Notes: generated by a model from the sequence alone, not told the origin. Counted from the stretch's first letter, positions 12,956-23,859 are shown. The stretch: 64,000 bases of DNA from Piezodorus guildinii (GCA_023052935.1 CM041293.1:152581474-152645473); one strand, 5' to 3'. Translations and numbers: made by a program.

Positions 12956-12995
<40 letters not shown>

Positions 12996-13564
12996 ATTGG
13001 TACCAATATTCATTACAGCAAATATTATAAGTTAATGATAACTGTCCAGTCTGGCTTTTTAGCTTATTATTAATAATAACAGAGCTTCGTGATAAGACGA
13101 AAAAAAATAAATAAAAAATAGCTCCTTGAAAATTAAAGGTAATTACGTTTCAAGATACATAGAACCCGAATAACAAATATCTTCGAAATTCAGCGAAAAA
13201 AAAAAAAAAAAAAAAAAAAATCTAAGACATCTAACGATGACTTGAACATCTCGACATTGATATTAGCCAATTAGTTGTAAATTGACGGCCGATCGAATGT
13301 CTTAACTTAATAACTCGATTATTTTGATAAAGAGAATATGTTTAGAGTTTTAAAATTAATAATTAAATCTTTATGGTCAATTCACAATTTATAAAAGTTC
13401 TACTGCTCCTAAAACTCGTTTATTATTAAAGATAGAGCAAAAAATTGCTTTGATTGATGTTTCTGAAATTAAGACAACAAGATAAACAAGGAAGAAAAAA
13501 AAATTTTTTTTTTTTTAAACCACTTTCTTAACTTCTAAATTTCTGAGTTGTAAGGTCAAAAGAT
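12099..13564. other. Unassigned AT-rich sequence with two poly(A) tracts
   Basis: Contains pure A runs of about 30 bases at 12,963-12,992 and about 25 bases at 13,196-13,220. These could be tails of unrecognised retroposons, but no matching body or duplication was found. No coding signal. Confidence 0.45.
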
Positions 13565-13845
13565 ATAAAGCACATCCTTATCTTATTGTCAGTTTTTGTT
13601 TTGACTCTATATCTGTAAAATTACCTGAATTAGAGAGATTTTCCCAAAACATGATTTCAGTCACGAAGCTGACCTAAAACGGCTGCAACAGTAAAAGTAT
13701 TTACCGGGGAAAAAAATTATCGACTGTTCTTAATTCATGTAAGAAAAGAGAAAAACTGGTAAAAAAAACAACAACATTAAAATCAAAAATGTTGAGCGTC
13801 AAGGTCTGAACGATTTCGAATGGATTGACCCATATAGGTACCTAT
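13565..13845 (+). repeat. Repeat C, copy 1
   Basis: About 280 bases align with 58,555-58,830: shared blocks TTAGTTTTTGTTTTGA-like, GAAGCTGACCTAAAACGGCTGCAA-like, AGTATTT, and AAAAATGTTGAGCG near the end. Both copies are in the same orientation. Ends not defined, class unknown. Confidence 0.6.
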
Positions 13846-13929
13846 TTATTACCGTTTACTACTGCCGTGAACTACTATTACTGCTACTAGTTACTACCGT
13901 GAACCGCTCAAGAAGCAAGAAGAGGATTG

Positions 13930-14480
13930 ATGGCAGAAAATGTGGGACGATAGCCAGTTAGAAAAACTGAAGAATATAAAAACCTGGTCCACATCTAGCC
14001 GTAGCAGCCGCAGGGTGGAGGTCGCGTTGACCCTTCTGAGGATAGGACAATCGCGGCTAACGCACTCGTATATTTTTAATAATCATCCCGTGCCCCGGTG
14101 TCAGCATTGTGATCGAAGCCTTACCATTCGGTAGATTTTTCAAGAATTCACTATACCTGAATACAATTGGACTAAATCCAAATATCGTATTTCAACAGTA
14201 TTGGGTGATGGAGAGGAAACCATAAATTAGTTTTTGATTTTCTTAAGGTGCAATCATTGTTATCTAAATTATAAAGACTATAATATTAATTAAAAATAAA
14301 TTTGTACATTCCTGGTCAGTTTGTAATTAATTATTTTTTATTATTTTTTACATAATAACTTTTTTTTTTCTCAATTACTTATTACCGAAAAGTGCTTTTT
14401 CATAAAGGTTAAATATACATATAGTATCTAGGCGTTGATGACCTTAGGGTTTCACCCCTTAAAACCAAAATAAAACCGTT
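13930..14480 (+). mobile_element. I/LOA-like LINE 3' end
   Basis: Encodes KMWDDSQLEKLKNIK, then SSRRVEVALTLLRIGQSRLTHS and a CxxC...H type knuckle (CQHCDRSLTIR), followed by stops. The pattern (E)VxLTRLRIGHTRLTHxxL...CxxC is the C-terminal region after the RNase H domain in I/LOA-like elements. About 300 bases on, 14,430-14,478 has GGCGTTGATGACCTTAGGG and CCCCTTAAAACC, a typical 3' end of that group. ORF2 ends prematurely, so this is a decayed fragment. Confidence 0.72.
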
Positions 14481-14579
14481 TACTACCCTCCTAATCTGTG
14501 CAATGCAATAAGTTAGCTTTGTTATAACCCAAGGCTTCTAAGGATTTTCTTATTAAGTTAATTTAATACAATTTTTCAA

Positions 14580-14663
14580 CACCATCTCGCGGACCCACTG
14601 GAAATCATATGCGGACCCCGAGGGCTTTTTTTGGGGGAGTTTATATCTAGAACCTCTGGTCTA
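14580..14663. mobile_element. Possible hAT-type terminal fragment
   Basis: Has the repeated GCGGACCC(C) block seen near the ends of many animal hAT elements and finishes with AGAACCTCTG, which fits a hAT right terminal repeat (reverse complement CAGAGGTTCT). The opposite terminus and an 8-bp duplication were not found. Confidence 0.4.
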
Positions 14664-15238
14664 AATATGAACTGAACAGTCGCTAAACATTGCAACACGC
14701 ATTCCTTTTCAATGACCGCACTCTCCCAACAGACTCCTCATTCTAGTTATTACTTGAGTAGTAATAACTTTCTTAATTAACTGAACGAAGGTAATAAAGA
14801 ATTGAAACAACTGATCCCTTAACTACCTGACAGTTTCATCACCAAGCCAACGAGAAGGGAGCAAACAGGGGGAGGTTTTCTATTACAGCTTGGCCCGTCA
14901 AATCTAGTTCCGATCCCGACACCCTTGGGAATCCCTCTGCTGATTAAAGTCCATCATCTGACTGCCCATCTCGATCACGTTATCGGAGATATCATCCTCA
15001 GGAATAATATTCAAGAATTGCATACAGCTCTACAAGTCGACTTCTTTTTATAAAATCAGGAATAAGACACGCAAACATTGAAATAATTTAGTCGAAATTT
15101 GATTATTAATGTTTCTAAACTAAATTTAAATAAATAACAATCTGGGGTACGAATTACACCACCTTTACTTACCTTGGTTGTTAAAATAAATTTAGGAACT
15201 ATTAAATAAATTTAGAGTAGAAAAAGTTAAAAGAATTT
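14664..15238. other. Unassigned sequence, partly GC-richer
   Basis: The stretch 14,820-15,030 is less AT-rich than its neighbours and non-repetitive within the window, but has no long frame or motif. Confidence 0.4.
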
Positions 15239-15508
15239 GTTGTTTATTTATTTAACGTCACTTGATGCTACTATGGCTAATCAGACGATGCTACAATGGG
15301 AGTCCTAAATTTTGCCTATCCAGATTTTATTAGGATAGGGATTTTTAACGAGTACCTGACATCGCACAGGCTCGGGACCACCTTTTAACGTCTTCTCCGA
15401 AGGACGGCATAACTAAGGATTTTTTTACTCCCATTACCACCGGCGGTTTTGAACCCGTCACCTTTGGCATAGGAGGCTGTTATGCTAACCACCCAGCTAC
15501 AAGTGATC
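15239..15508 (-). mobile_element. SINE-3, full-length copy
   Basis: Minus-strand copy with the 3' end TTTATTTAACGTCACTTGATG at the low side and the tRNA-like head at the high side (B box near 15,450, GGGTTCAAAACC in sense, A box near 15,485). The body includes the extra CCTGACATCGCACAGGCTCGG block that the copy at 3,997 has lost. Confidence 0.85.
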
Positions 15509-16382
15509 CCTTAAAAGAATTATATTTAGTTTTGTTTGAAACATGTGTTTCAGATTAAATAATATATATTAAAAAAAATTCCATACAGGAGAAACTTCTA
15601 GGAAGTTGAAAGAAGTTAAGAATACATTTACTAATTATTATGACTCTCAATTAATTTGAGAACAGTGCTATAGGCAACCCAAGTCGGCGAGTGGTGGAGG
15701 CAACAGATGGACGAGAAGAAGTCTTGAGCTCGCAGGATCCTCGTTAAGGAGTGGTTCCTCATTAGTGGCACAAAAGGGCGATCGCTTCGTTACCGCTCCC
15801 AGCGACAGCGATTAACCAACGAATTACTTCCATCGCCCAACCCTCCGATCACTATTATTAAATATACTCGCTTCATCCAACCAAATATTCCCAATCAATT
15901 TTTTTTCTTTCAAATTTTAGAAGGACCGAAATTCCCCGAAAAAAAAAAAAAGAATCGAAAAAAATAGAATTCTTGAAAATAAAGTCACTTGATTTTTTTC
16001 TCTCTTTCTTTCTTTTAAAAGTTTAAATACGATTATAATGATAATAAAATGGAATCTTGTTACCCTTAATTATCCTGAGGCTGTTGGTGGAAAAAAAAAA
16101 GAATTAAAGAAAATGAAAAGGAAAAAAGGAACGGTAGGAAAATATATTTTTAAAAAACCGCTGCCAATGAGTCGCTTCCACAAAGTAGATTAAAAGTATT
16201 AATATGCGGGGGCCCTTAATGAACAACCCTCCCAAATGGCTTCTCCCTCATTTTAAGTTTCCTTTAATTACCTAATCCCTTGTATATAACGGGAAAAGGT
16301 TCTTTTAAAATTTTCAAAGATAAGCGTTCCGACTTCTTTAGAGAATGATTTGGCATCGTGTGAAAAAAAAAAATATTGACTT
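15509..16382. other. Unassigned sequence
   Basis: 15,660-15,850 is a GC-richer patch without motif. The rest is AT-rich with A- and T-tracts. No similarity noted to other parts of the window. Confidence 0.4.
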
Positions 16383-16450
16383 AAAGGAATTAGTCCGGGT
16401 GGCGGTCAGTGAATGAAACAATTGAGTTGTTTCAACCATTTATTTTTTGT

Positions 16451-16487
16451 CAACGTTTCGACCCCTATTGTGGGTCATCATCAGGGC
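16451..16487 (-). ncRNA. Hammerhead-like ribozyme motif
   Basis: In sense: CTGATGA, one base, stem II GACCC/GGGTC with a 7-base loop, GAAAC, then GTT. The core bases of a type I hammerhead are present. There is one extra base between CTGATGA and stem II relative to the textbook core, and stem I is weak here. Catalytic activity cannot be judged from sequence. Confidence 0.5.
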
Positions 16488-17061
16488 TAAAAAGATACAA
16501 AAGAAATACATTAAAAATAAGATTGAATATACTATTTTAAAAAAAAAAAACTATTGCCCTAGAGAATGTCAATATTATAACATAAAAGGAACTAGATGTG
16601 TAAAGAAATCAATGAATTAAATTACAATGACAAAGGTATAATAATGAGAGGGCCATGCAGAGCAGATAATGACTTAAGATAATATACAAAGATATTAAAA
16701 AATACATGAAATAAGGTACATTGAAAAATAGAGGAGAGTGGAGATACGTACCGTATTGTGGGCGAATGGAAACAAGGTACAATTTGGTAGTATAGAATGT
16801 AGGTAGGTAGGAAAGTACGTACGAAAGGTTGGGTAAAATGGAAAATACGTACCGCAATATCTTTGTACATTATCTTTAGTCGTTATCTGCTCTGTATATA
16901 GCCCTCTCATTATTATACCTTTGTCATTGTAATTTAATTAATTGATTTCTTTACACATCTAGTTCCTTTTATGTTATTACATTGACATTCTCAAGCGCAA
17001 TAGTTTTTTAAAAAAGTATATTAATTCTTATTTTAAATGTATTTCTTTTGTACCGTTTTTA

Positions 17062-17101
17062 GCCCTGATGATCACCCACAATGGGGGTCAAAACGTTGGC
17101 A
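17062..17101 (+). ncRNA. Decayed hammerhead-like motif (right arm)
   Basis: Partner of the motif at 16,451-16,487. CTGATGA and the stem II strands are kept (partly mismatched), but the GAAAC core reads AAAAC, a change at an essential G, so it is expected to be inactive. It ends GTTGGC, which pairs with AGCC before the core. Confidence 0.45.
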
Positions 17102-17186
17102 AAAAATAAATGGTTGAAACTATTCAATTGTTTCATTCACTGAACGCCATCCGGACTAATTCCTTTTAGTAATTCTCAACGGTCAA

Positions 17187-17470
17187 CTAATTATATCCAC
17201 TAAAATAATAACCATTAAAATAATCCACAACCCGGTGAGATTCATCCTGTTTCACAGCCAGCGGCCTGATGAATGGGTGATTAGACCTCAAGCTCGGACG
17301 CCAGGGTTTTAACCTTATTTTGAGTTCCCACATTTCTTTTGTTGGTGGAGGGGGGATGGGTGTGCCCGGGAAAGGTCTCCATACTTCAAGTTCGATCCAC
17401 GGCTGTAATAACAGGGACTCGAACATAAGATCTGAAGAACAGTAGAACATTGCTCTGAGACAATACTACT
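17187..17470 (-). mobile_element. SINE-1-like degraded copy
   Basis: On the minus strand, blocks align with SINE-1: a GTCTCCATAC-type segment, CACGGCTGTAATAACAGGGACTCGAAC at the B box and ...CAGTAGAACATTGCTCT at the A-box side. A second small plus-strand SINE-1 scrap (ATTCGAATCCTGCCTGTGCC) sits at 17,549-17,570, before a T-run. Confidence 0.55.
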
Positions 17471-17978
17471 AAATACTTGATAATATATTACATAACAGAC
17501 TCTAGTATTTTAATACCATGACCACAATATAAAGCAAAAATCATGCTGTAAGGAAAGTATTCGAATCCTGCCTGTGCCAGAATAATTTTTTTTTTTTTTC
17601 CGTAGTGTAAAGCTGAAAATGAGTGTTACTATTCAGTTGCAGAATCAGCTGATGCGCTCGATGATAACAGTCATACGTTACTTCGTCTCTCAGATTTTTG
17701 CTTTTTTCAGTAGGAATTCACTTGAGTTCAGTCTGGAAAACATCACTAGACCTCAGGAATACTACAGCAGTGAATATTGGAGAAATTTCGGTAAGCAAAG
17801 TTATAATTTACTTTGTAAAATAACGAAAAAGTGAAAGGAGGGTCACTGATCAGCTGATTGCCGCTAGCTCGGCAAGCTCGGGCTTGCTTTTCTTTTCCTT
17901 ATCTTTCTTTTATTTATTTTTTTTCCTTCTTATTCTTATTCCATTATATATTTATTCCTATTTATTTTTTTTTAATCA

Positions 17979-19296
17979 ATGCGATATTTTCATCAAGTGA
18001 TGTCCTCGAAAGTTACAAGTAAAAGATCTAGATCTGCAGGTTCAAACTCGTCTCCCACAAAACAGAGACCTCGCCGTGATAATAATAAAAAAATGATTCC
18101 ACCAGCGACTGCTTCAGCTACCTCTTTAGGATCTGAACCACAGCCTAGCACATCATCACAAGGATTAACTGAAGAATCGCCGTTTTTTACACCGAACCCA
18201 TTTCAGATCCTTCAAGTTGAAAAAGAAACAATGGAATCTTCTCCTATACCAAAAGAACCACAACCTCCACCAATATTTGTTAAAAATATTAAAAACTTTC
18301 AACTACTGTGTGCGCATTTAAACAAAATAACCGATCCAAACAGTTATTATTGTATAAGTAGAACCAGTGATACTAAAATATCCCCGACTACCGCCGAAAC
18401 CTACAGAAAAATAGTAAAATATCTGACAGAGACCAAAGCTGATTTTCATACATATCAGTTACGCCAGGAGAGAGCTTTAAGGGTTGTAATTAGAAACCTA
18501 CACCCTTCGACACCAGCAGCAGCTATCCAAGAAGAACTGACGGAGATAGGCTATAAAGTGCGACAAGTCACCAACGTCCTAAAAGATAAAATTCCACTGC
18601 CTTTATTCTTTGTGGACTTGGAACCATCAGCAGGAGTTGAAAAAAAATTATGACCTCAATAGATTATACTATACTAGTGTAAGAGTTGAAAAACCTTACA
18701 CTAAGAAAGAAATAGTTCAGTGCCACAATTGTCAGGCATATGGTCATACCAGAAGTTATTGTCACCACATACCACGCTGTGTGAAATGCGGTGAACAACA
18801 TAAGTCAGAAGAATGTACAAGACCAAGATCAACACCCGCTGTTTGTGCTCTGTGCCTCAAGGACCACCCGGCTAACTACAAGGGATGTCAAATCTACAAG
18901 AACCTCAAAAGCAGATACCAAAAACCTCAGAATCTGGATGAAACAGCTGAACCGATCAGAAGCAGAAGACAACCTTCAAAAACAATTGATTCCAATGTAA
19001 CATTTGCCCATCTACTTGGAGGTGGGAACCAGAACAAAGAGGCCGAGGCCCTGCCGGAACAACGCACATTTCAAAATCCTCAACCCGTTCCACAACCAGC
19101 TATTCCTCAAAATTTACCCAGCCCTCAAAAACCTCATCCGCATCAAATTTCTTATATTCCTCCACCATCAAATGTCTCAGACCTTACAAGTTTGATGACA
19201 TCCTTCATCACTGAAATCAAATCCCTCGTTATGCCGCTAATATCACTACTTACTAATCTTGTATCAAACTTAATTCCTTCCTTAAAAAATCCTTAA
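17979..19296 (+). CDS. Jockey-A ORF1, gag-like nucleic-acid-binding protein (one frameshift)
   Basis: Encodes the RNA-binding ORF1p that packages element RNA. Part one (17,979-18,653) has a basic, serine-rich N-terminus, then a conserved fold region (VKNIKNFQLLCAHLNKI; ALRVVIRNLHPSTPAAAI) typical of Jockey gag. Reading then shifts by one base in a run of eight As at 18,639-18,646 and continues in the next frame, with NRLYYTSVRVEKPYTKKEIV followed by three knuckles: CHNCQAYGHTRSYC, CVKCGEQHKSEEC and CALCLKDHPANYKGC. The tail is proline-rich, then hydrophobic. The start could also be the second ATG at 18,000. Removing one A would restore one frame, which points to an insertion at a homopolymer (mutation or sequencing error). 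A -1 programmed shift would not reach the right frame. The stop TAA at 19,294 abuts the ORF2 ATG. Confidence 0.9.
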
Positions 19297-21843
19297 ATGA
19301 CTTCACCTAACTCCTTATCCATTCTCCTATGGAATGCGAATGGTGTTAGAAATCATACTGACGAACTTACAGCTTTATTGCAAGACAAAAACGTTGACGT
19401 AGCACTTATTACTGAAACTAGACTAACCACTAAACAGTTCTTCAAAATACCTCAATACGTAACATACCGTACGGACCACCCAGACGGCAAAGCCCATGCC
19501 GGTACTGCTGTCATTGTGCACCAGTCCCTCTCTCATCACTTACTCCCACTTCCTACCTATGATTTCCTACAAGCCACAGCCATAGTAATCAAAACTTTTT
19601 CCTTTCCGGTAACCCTTACATCAGCATATTGCCCTCCCAAACATTCCATTTCTAACACCGAATTTGTATCCTTTCTAAATTCCTTAGGAAATCATTTCAT
19701 TCTGGGTGCAGACTTAAATGCCAAGCATCAGCAGTGGGGTTCGAGAACCACGAATTCTCGTGGACGAAATTTGCTGTCTGCACTCAACTCCCGTCATTTC
19801 AATCTCCTACCTCCTGATTCCCCTACCTACTGGCCAACCGATCCCAACCGTAATCCTGACATCCTTGACTTCTTCATTCACAGCGGATTAGGCTTCCTCA
19901 ACTTATCTGTAACTCGACTTGATGAACTATCCTCAGACCATAGTCCACTGATCCTAAAAGTATCTCTCACTCCAATTCCAAAACCTATCCCACCGTCATT
20001 TATCCGAGGCCCTGTCAACTGGAACCTATTTCGCCGATTCCTGACCGATAATATTAACCTCAGAGCGACCCTCAAAACCCCAGAAGACCTTGACGATTCC
20101 GTCTACTCCTTCACCACCGCCATTCAGCAAGCTGTCTGGACTGCCTCCTCTCCTAAGCACTCCAATATAACTCCTATCCAAAACCACTTGCCGCAACACC
20201 TTACAGACCTAATCCATGCAAAACGCCGTGCCAGATCATTATGGCAGCGCACCCGACACCCAACAGATCGCCGCTCCTATAACTTCTATTGTAGACAATT
20301 GAAGCAGGAGTTGGCGACCTTCCGTTCCCAGTCCTTTAATTCCTACCTCTCCTCTCTGTCAGCTAGTGACAATTCCCTGTGGAATGTCACGAAGAAGATT
20401 TTAAAATCCCATCAAGTTTCCCATCCTCTCCGGCGTGGTGATGACTCCTGGGCAGCGTCTGATGAAGATAAAGCCGAGGAATTCGCCACACACCTCTCCA
20501 AAGTATTCACTCCTCACCCGGAATCCCAAAGGAATCATACCGCAGCAGTACAAGACTTCCTTTTGTCACCAATACCTCTTTCCCTACCTCCTAAAGCTAT
20601 TAATCCCTCTGAGGTTAAATATCTTCTACAGAAACTGATCCTCCGTAAATCTCCTGGACATGATCTCCTTACCCCCCAGATCCTCCGTCAACTTCCGCAG
20701 AAAGCTATTATATTCCTAACCTATATCTACAACTGCATCCTACGCACCACCTATTTCCCTCTATTGTGGAAACATTCCACAATCATTCTCTTCCTAAAAC
20801 CAGGTAAACCTTCCAGCAACACTTCATCCTACAGACCTATTAGTCTACTCCCCATCCTCTCAAAAGTGTTTGAAAAACTCCTTCTAAAACGAATCCTGCC
20901 TATATTAGAATCACAAAATCTTCCTTCCCATCAGTTTGGTTTCCGTGCTCATCATTCCACTGTTCAACAAGGACTCCGAGTTGTAGACCATATTTCCTCA
21001 GCCCTTGAATGCAAAGAGTATTGTTCTGGTGCGTTTCTGGACATAGCGCAAGCTTTTGACCGGGTATGGCACACCGGATTACTCTTCAAGCTTAAAACGC
21101 ATTTACCCCAGTCTCTATACCTCATTCTACGATCCTATCTCTCAAACCGCTCCTTCCGAGTTCGCTGTGGTGTAGAATTTTCTAACTTTTATCCCATTGA
21201 GGCCGGTGTTCCTCAAGGCAGCGTCTTGGGACCCGTCCTCTACATCCTTTACACTGCTGATATTCCTAATCATCCTGACACCTTTCTGGCAACATTTGCA
21301 GATGACACCGCCATCCTATCATCCAATTCCGATCCTGAAATAGCATCCTTAATCCTGCAAAGACACCTTTGTCTTATCGAAGACTGGTGTAATGCTTGGC
21401 GTATTAAGGTTAATGAAAGCAAATGCACCCACGTCACCTTCACCCTTCGACGCCAATCCTGTCCAATGGTTCATTTCAATTCCATACCGCTTCCTTCCTC
21501 AGACACAGTCCGGTATCTTGGCTTACTACTAGACAAAAGATTGACGTGGAACCCACATACAAGACTTAAACGAAAAGAACTCAACAGACGATTCGGACAG
21601 TTATACAGACTACTAAACAGAAAATCTAAGCTTACAGTTGACAACAAATTGTTGCTTTACAAGACAATACTGAAGCCAATGTGGACCTACGGACTTGAAC
21701 TGTGGGGAACAGCCAAACGTTCTAACATCAAACGCATTCAATCCTTTCAATCCAAAGTCCTCCGAACAATAGTAAATGCTCCTTATTATGTCTCCAATTA
21801 TACCTTACACCACGACCTTAATGTTCCATTTTTTCAGACCTAA
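19297..21843 (+). CDS. Jockey-A ORF2, endonuclease-reverse transcriptase (C-terminus frameshifted)
   Basis: The enzyme nicks target DNA and primes cDNA synthesis on the element RNA. Apurinic-type endonuclease at residues 1-225: WNANG (N-terminal), catalytic E40 in ITETR, GADLN (D139, N141) and SSDHSP (D214, H215). Reverse transcriptase: KSPGHD, LFLKPGKP, SSYRPISLLPILSKVFEKLL, QFGFRAHHST, D582 in FLDIAQAFDRVW, VPQGSVLGP, and the active-site FADD (D669, D670), then YLGLLLDKRLTWNPH. The frame closes at 21,843. The copies at 8.2 and 40.4 kb have CCATTTATTTCAG where this one has CCATTTTTTCAG, so one A was lost near 21,832. The other frame stays open to a stop at 21,980 with the family's normal end (RRLKRQWPRD). 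Translation probably depends on ORF1, since TAA and ATG are contiguous and in the same frame. Confidence 0.95.
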   Translation: MTSPNSLSILLWNANGVRNHTDELTALLQDKNVDVALITETRLTTKQFFKIPQYVTYRTDHPDGKAHAGTAVIVHQSLSHHLLPLPTYDFLQATAIVIKTFSFPVTLTSAYCPPKHSISNTEFVSFLNSLGNHFILGADLNAKHQQWGSRTTNSRGRNLLSALNSRHFNLLPPDSPTYWPTDPNRNPDILDFFIHSGLGFLNLSVTRLDELSSDHSPLILKVSLTPIPKPIPPSFIRGPVNWNLFRRFLTDNINLRATLKTPEDLDDSVYSFTTAIQQAVWTASSPKHSNITPIQNHLPQHLTDLIHAKRRARSLWQRTRHPTDRRSYNFYCRQLKQELATFRSQSFNSYLSSLSASDNSLWNVTKKILKSHQVSHPLRRGDDSWAASDEDKAEEFATHLSKVFTPHPESQRNHTAAVQDFLLSPIPLSLPPKAINPSEVKYLLQKLILRKSPGHDLLTPQILRQLPQKAIIFLTYIYNCILRTTYFPLLWKHSTIILFLKPGKPSSNTSSYRPISLLPILSKVFEKLLLKRILPILESQNLPSHQFGFRAHHSTVQQGLRVVDHISSALECKEYCSGAFLDIAQAFDRVWHTGLLFKLKTHLPQSLYLILRSYLSNRSFRVRCGVEFSNFYPIEAGVPQGSVLGPVLYILYTADIPNHPDTFLATFADDTAILSSNSDPEIASLILQRHLCLIEDWCNAWRIKVNESKCTHVTFTLRRQSCPMVHFNSIPLPSSDTVRYLGLLLDKRLTWNPHTRLKRKELNRRFGQLYRLLNRKSKLTVDNKLLLYKTILKPMWTYGLELWGTAKRSNIKRIQSFQSKVLRTIVNAPYYVSNYTLHHDLNVPFFQT

Positions 21844-22404
21844 TTCCATCTAAATTTTCCAAATTCCACCAGAACCTCATTCATCATCCTAATCCTCTAG
21901 CACAATCCCTATCCAGCTCCACTCATCCATACGACCCTCCTAGAAGGTTGAAACGGCAGTGGCCCCGAGACATATTGTAAACACCTATTCTGGAGTTCTG
22001 ACACTGGTCAGATTCTCCTCTCATGTGCGGTGTGATTGTGGCTGTGGCGCCCTTACTTAGCTTCCGCTGGCTCTCACCAGTGATGCGGCTGAGAGGGAGG
22101 CGCTGGGATCCTTTGGACTCTGCTTGTTCTTCCACAAGTGGGGGGACAAGCCCCGTCTGGGGTTCCCGAGCTGATTGTAAATATTGTACATAGGTATGAA
22201 TGTGACATGTTTTGTTTATTTATTTGTTAACTTCATTTATTTGTATTTATTTTGTCTATAAATTTTGTTATTGTATACGTTTATTTATTTTTATTTTATT
22301 TTATGTACTTTGACTTTCCTTTTGTTTATATTGTAAATATTGTATGAGTGAGATCCTGTAGCACTATTATTATTGTCTATTATGACAAATTGTAATATAT
22401 ACGA

Positions 22405-22438
<34 letters not shown>

Positions 22439-22489
22439 ATTCAGTTGCGAAATTACTTAGCTAGCGGATTTTATCTAAAAACTTAAAGG

Positions 22490-23101
22490 GTTGTTTACGG
22501 ATGTGAAACGTGGCCGCTTAATCCAAAGGATGAAAAACGCATTAAGCATTTCGAAAATAAGGTACTGCGTAAAATATTTGGTACCAAGAGAGATGAAGTC
22601 ACAGTGGAATTAGAAGGTTGCACTACGCGGAATTGTGGAGCTTGAACTCGCAGAGTATAATTGAGTTGATAGCATGGCGGAAACTCGAATGGGCATTAGT
22701 AACCGCACGGAGCAACCAACACAATATTTACATCAAGCACTACAACTCTATACAATGATCTCTCTGCTATGGCCGTTGGTAAGCGAACTTATGGAAGAGA
22801 GGCCTCATCGTGCCCTCTACGACCAGCACTTTGGCATGGGACTTCTCGATAACGAAGCTCTTCGTCCGTTGAACCTGCTCTTGGTGTCTCCGATGCAATG
22901 TGGTTATTTGCGAAAATGAAGAAGCATGGCTTTGGGTGATTCTAGAATTTCGTTTTTCGAAAGTTCGTCGTGCTCAGTGAAGAATGAACTCCGAAACAGT
23001 TGGTATTCGGTGAACCGCCTGGTAGGCGTCTGAGAGTTGAGCTGAAGCGTCCATGGGAGGAGTGTGTGTTCCGATATCGGAAGCTTGGGCTTGAACGATA
23101 A
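22490..23101 (+). pseudogene. RTE-like LINE ORF2 C-terminal remnant
   Basis: Encodes VYGCETWPLNPKDEKRIKHF and ENKVLRKIFGTKRDEV (22,493-22,602), then loses frame. Near its end, GEPPGRRLRVELKRPWEECV to KLGLER with a stop at 23,099-23,101 matches the GRPxxRWxExV... terminus of these enzymes. About 370 bases between the two blocks (22,640-23,008) do not look like this protein and may be another insertion. Non-functional. The flanking 23,102-23,352 shows nothing recognisable. Confidence 0.7.
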
Positions 23102-23859
23102 TTATTGGACGAATCTGTATCTAGTGGTATCGGCATCGAATCTTTGGGTTCGGTAGGCCTATTATTATTATTTTATTTTTTTAAGCCTATACCAGTTGAT
23201 ATTAATGGCTACACTCTTTTAAATTAATTATGTGTGTTGGGAGTTAGAATTATCATATCGTATTGTTTTTGGAATAGTGCAAATAAAATATTGTTTTAAT
23301 TCTACGGATAATTAAGTTTCATTCATCGACCCTCCTGCGTCACACCATCCTCCCAGTAGAAAAGGTAGCCAAAAATTAGGAAAAAAACCTGGCGGTTGAA
23401 CGCTATCTCGGCCTTATCACATCATTGTACAGGGTTTAGCGCCGAAACAATACGAATGTCTATATGTACTGGGGATCTCATGAGGATTTTTTAGATAACA
23501 ATAAAAAAACACAAAAAAACAAAAACAAAAAAACAACAACACTGAAACAGGTAATTTAAACAAATGCTTAACTCTCACTATTATTCAAGTTTTAATTTAA
23601 TATTTCAATGATACTAATGACAATGATGTAAAACAACTCTTTCCTTTAATTTTTTACTTTTTAAAGCATTCATTTTCTCAGATATAGTGATTCTCTTCCC
23701 GCACCCTGGGGTCGTGAACACTTTTTTACCCATTTTCATATCTCTGTTAAATGTTTATTTTTTGTTTAAATAACCAACCTTGAAAAGTTAAATATTCTCG
23801 AAAAATCTTTTTTTATGGCCCGCAGTGCTTTCTTCCCTTTCTTCTTTTTTTTTTTCATT

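Larger units (their letters stand above)
16383..17167. mobile_element. Penelope-related foldback (large inverted repeat)
   Basis: The left arm (16,383-16,696) and right arm (16,857-17,167) are inverted copies of about 310 bases with a few percent mismatch, separated by a 160-base spacer rich in ACGTAC motifs. Each outer end reads CGNCAYCCGGACTAATTCC and TTGTTTCATTCACTGA, the same end found single-copy at 53,690-53,805. Each arm has a hammerhead-like core with GGTCGAAACGTTG or its decayed partner. This matches the inverted terminal organisation known for Penelope-like retroelements. No coding sequence remains. Confidence 0.78.
17641..22435 (+). mobile_element. Jockey-A, full-length non-LTR retrotransposon
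   Basis: A complete element of about 4.8 kb bounded by a perfect 13-bp duplication, ACTATTCAGTTGC, at 17,628-17,640 and 22,436-22,448. Order: a 338-base 5' UTR, ORF1 with three zinc knuckles, ORF2 with endonuclease and reverse transcriptase, a 3' UTR of about 430 bases (GC-rich at first, then TTTATTTATTT), and a pure A tail of about 29 bases. There is no RNase H domain, which fits the Jockey clade. The long A-tail and intact duplication indicate a young insertion. It landed beside an RTE-like fragment. Both ORFs carry a single frameshift (see their entries), so as sequenced it is probably not autonomous. Confidence 0.96.

Noticed and set aside
12963..13220. Two long A runs as tails of retroposons
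   Set aside because: No body with known similarity and no TSD could be found next to either run, so they are left as poly(A) tracts.
18636..18650. Programmed ribosomal frameshift in ORF1
   Set aside because: A -1 shift on the A run leads to the wrong frame. Only +1 (or -2) restores the downstream frame, and a one-base insertion in a homopolymer is simpler.
19878..20075. Minus-strand frame inside ORF2
   Set aside because: Shadow of the strongly supported ORF2 coding sequence.
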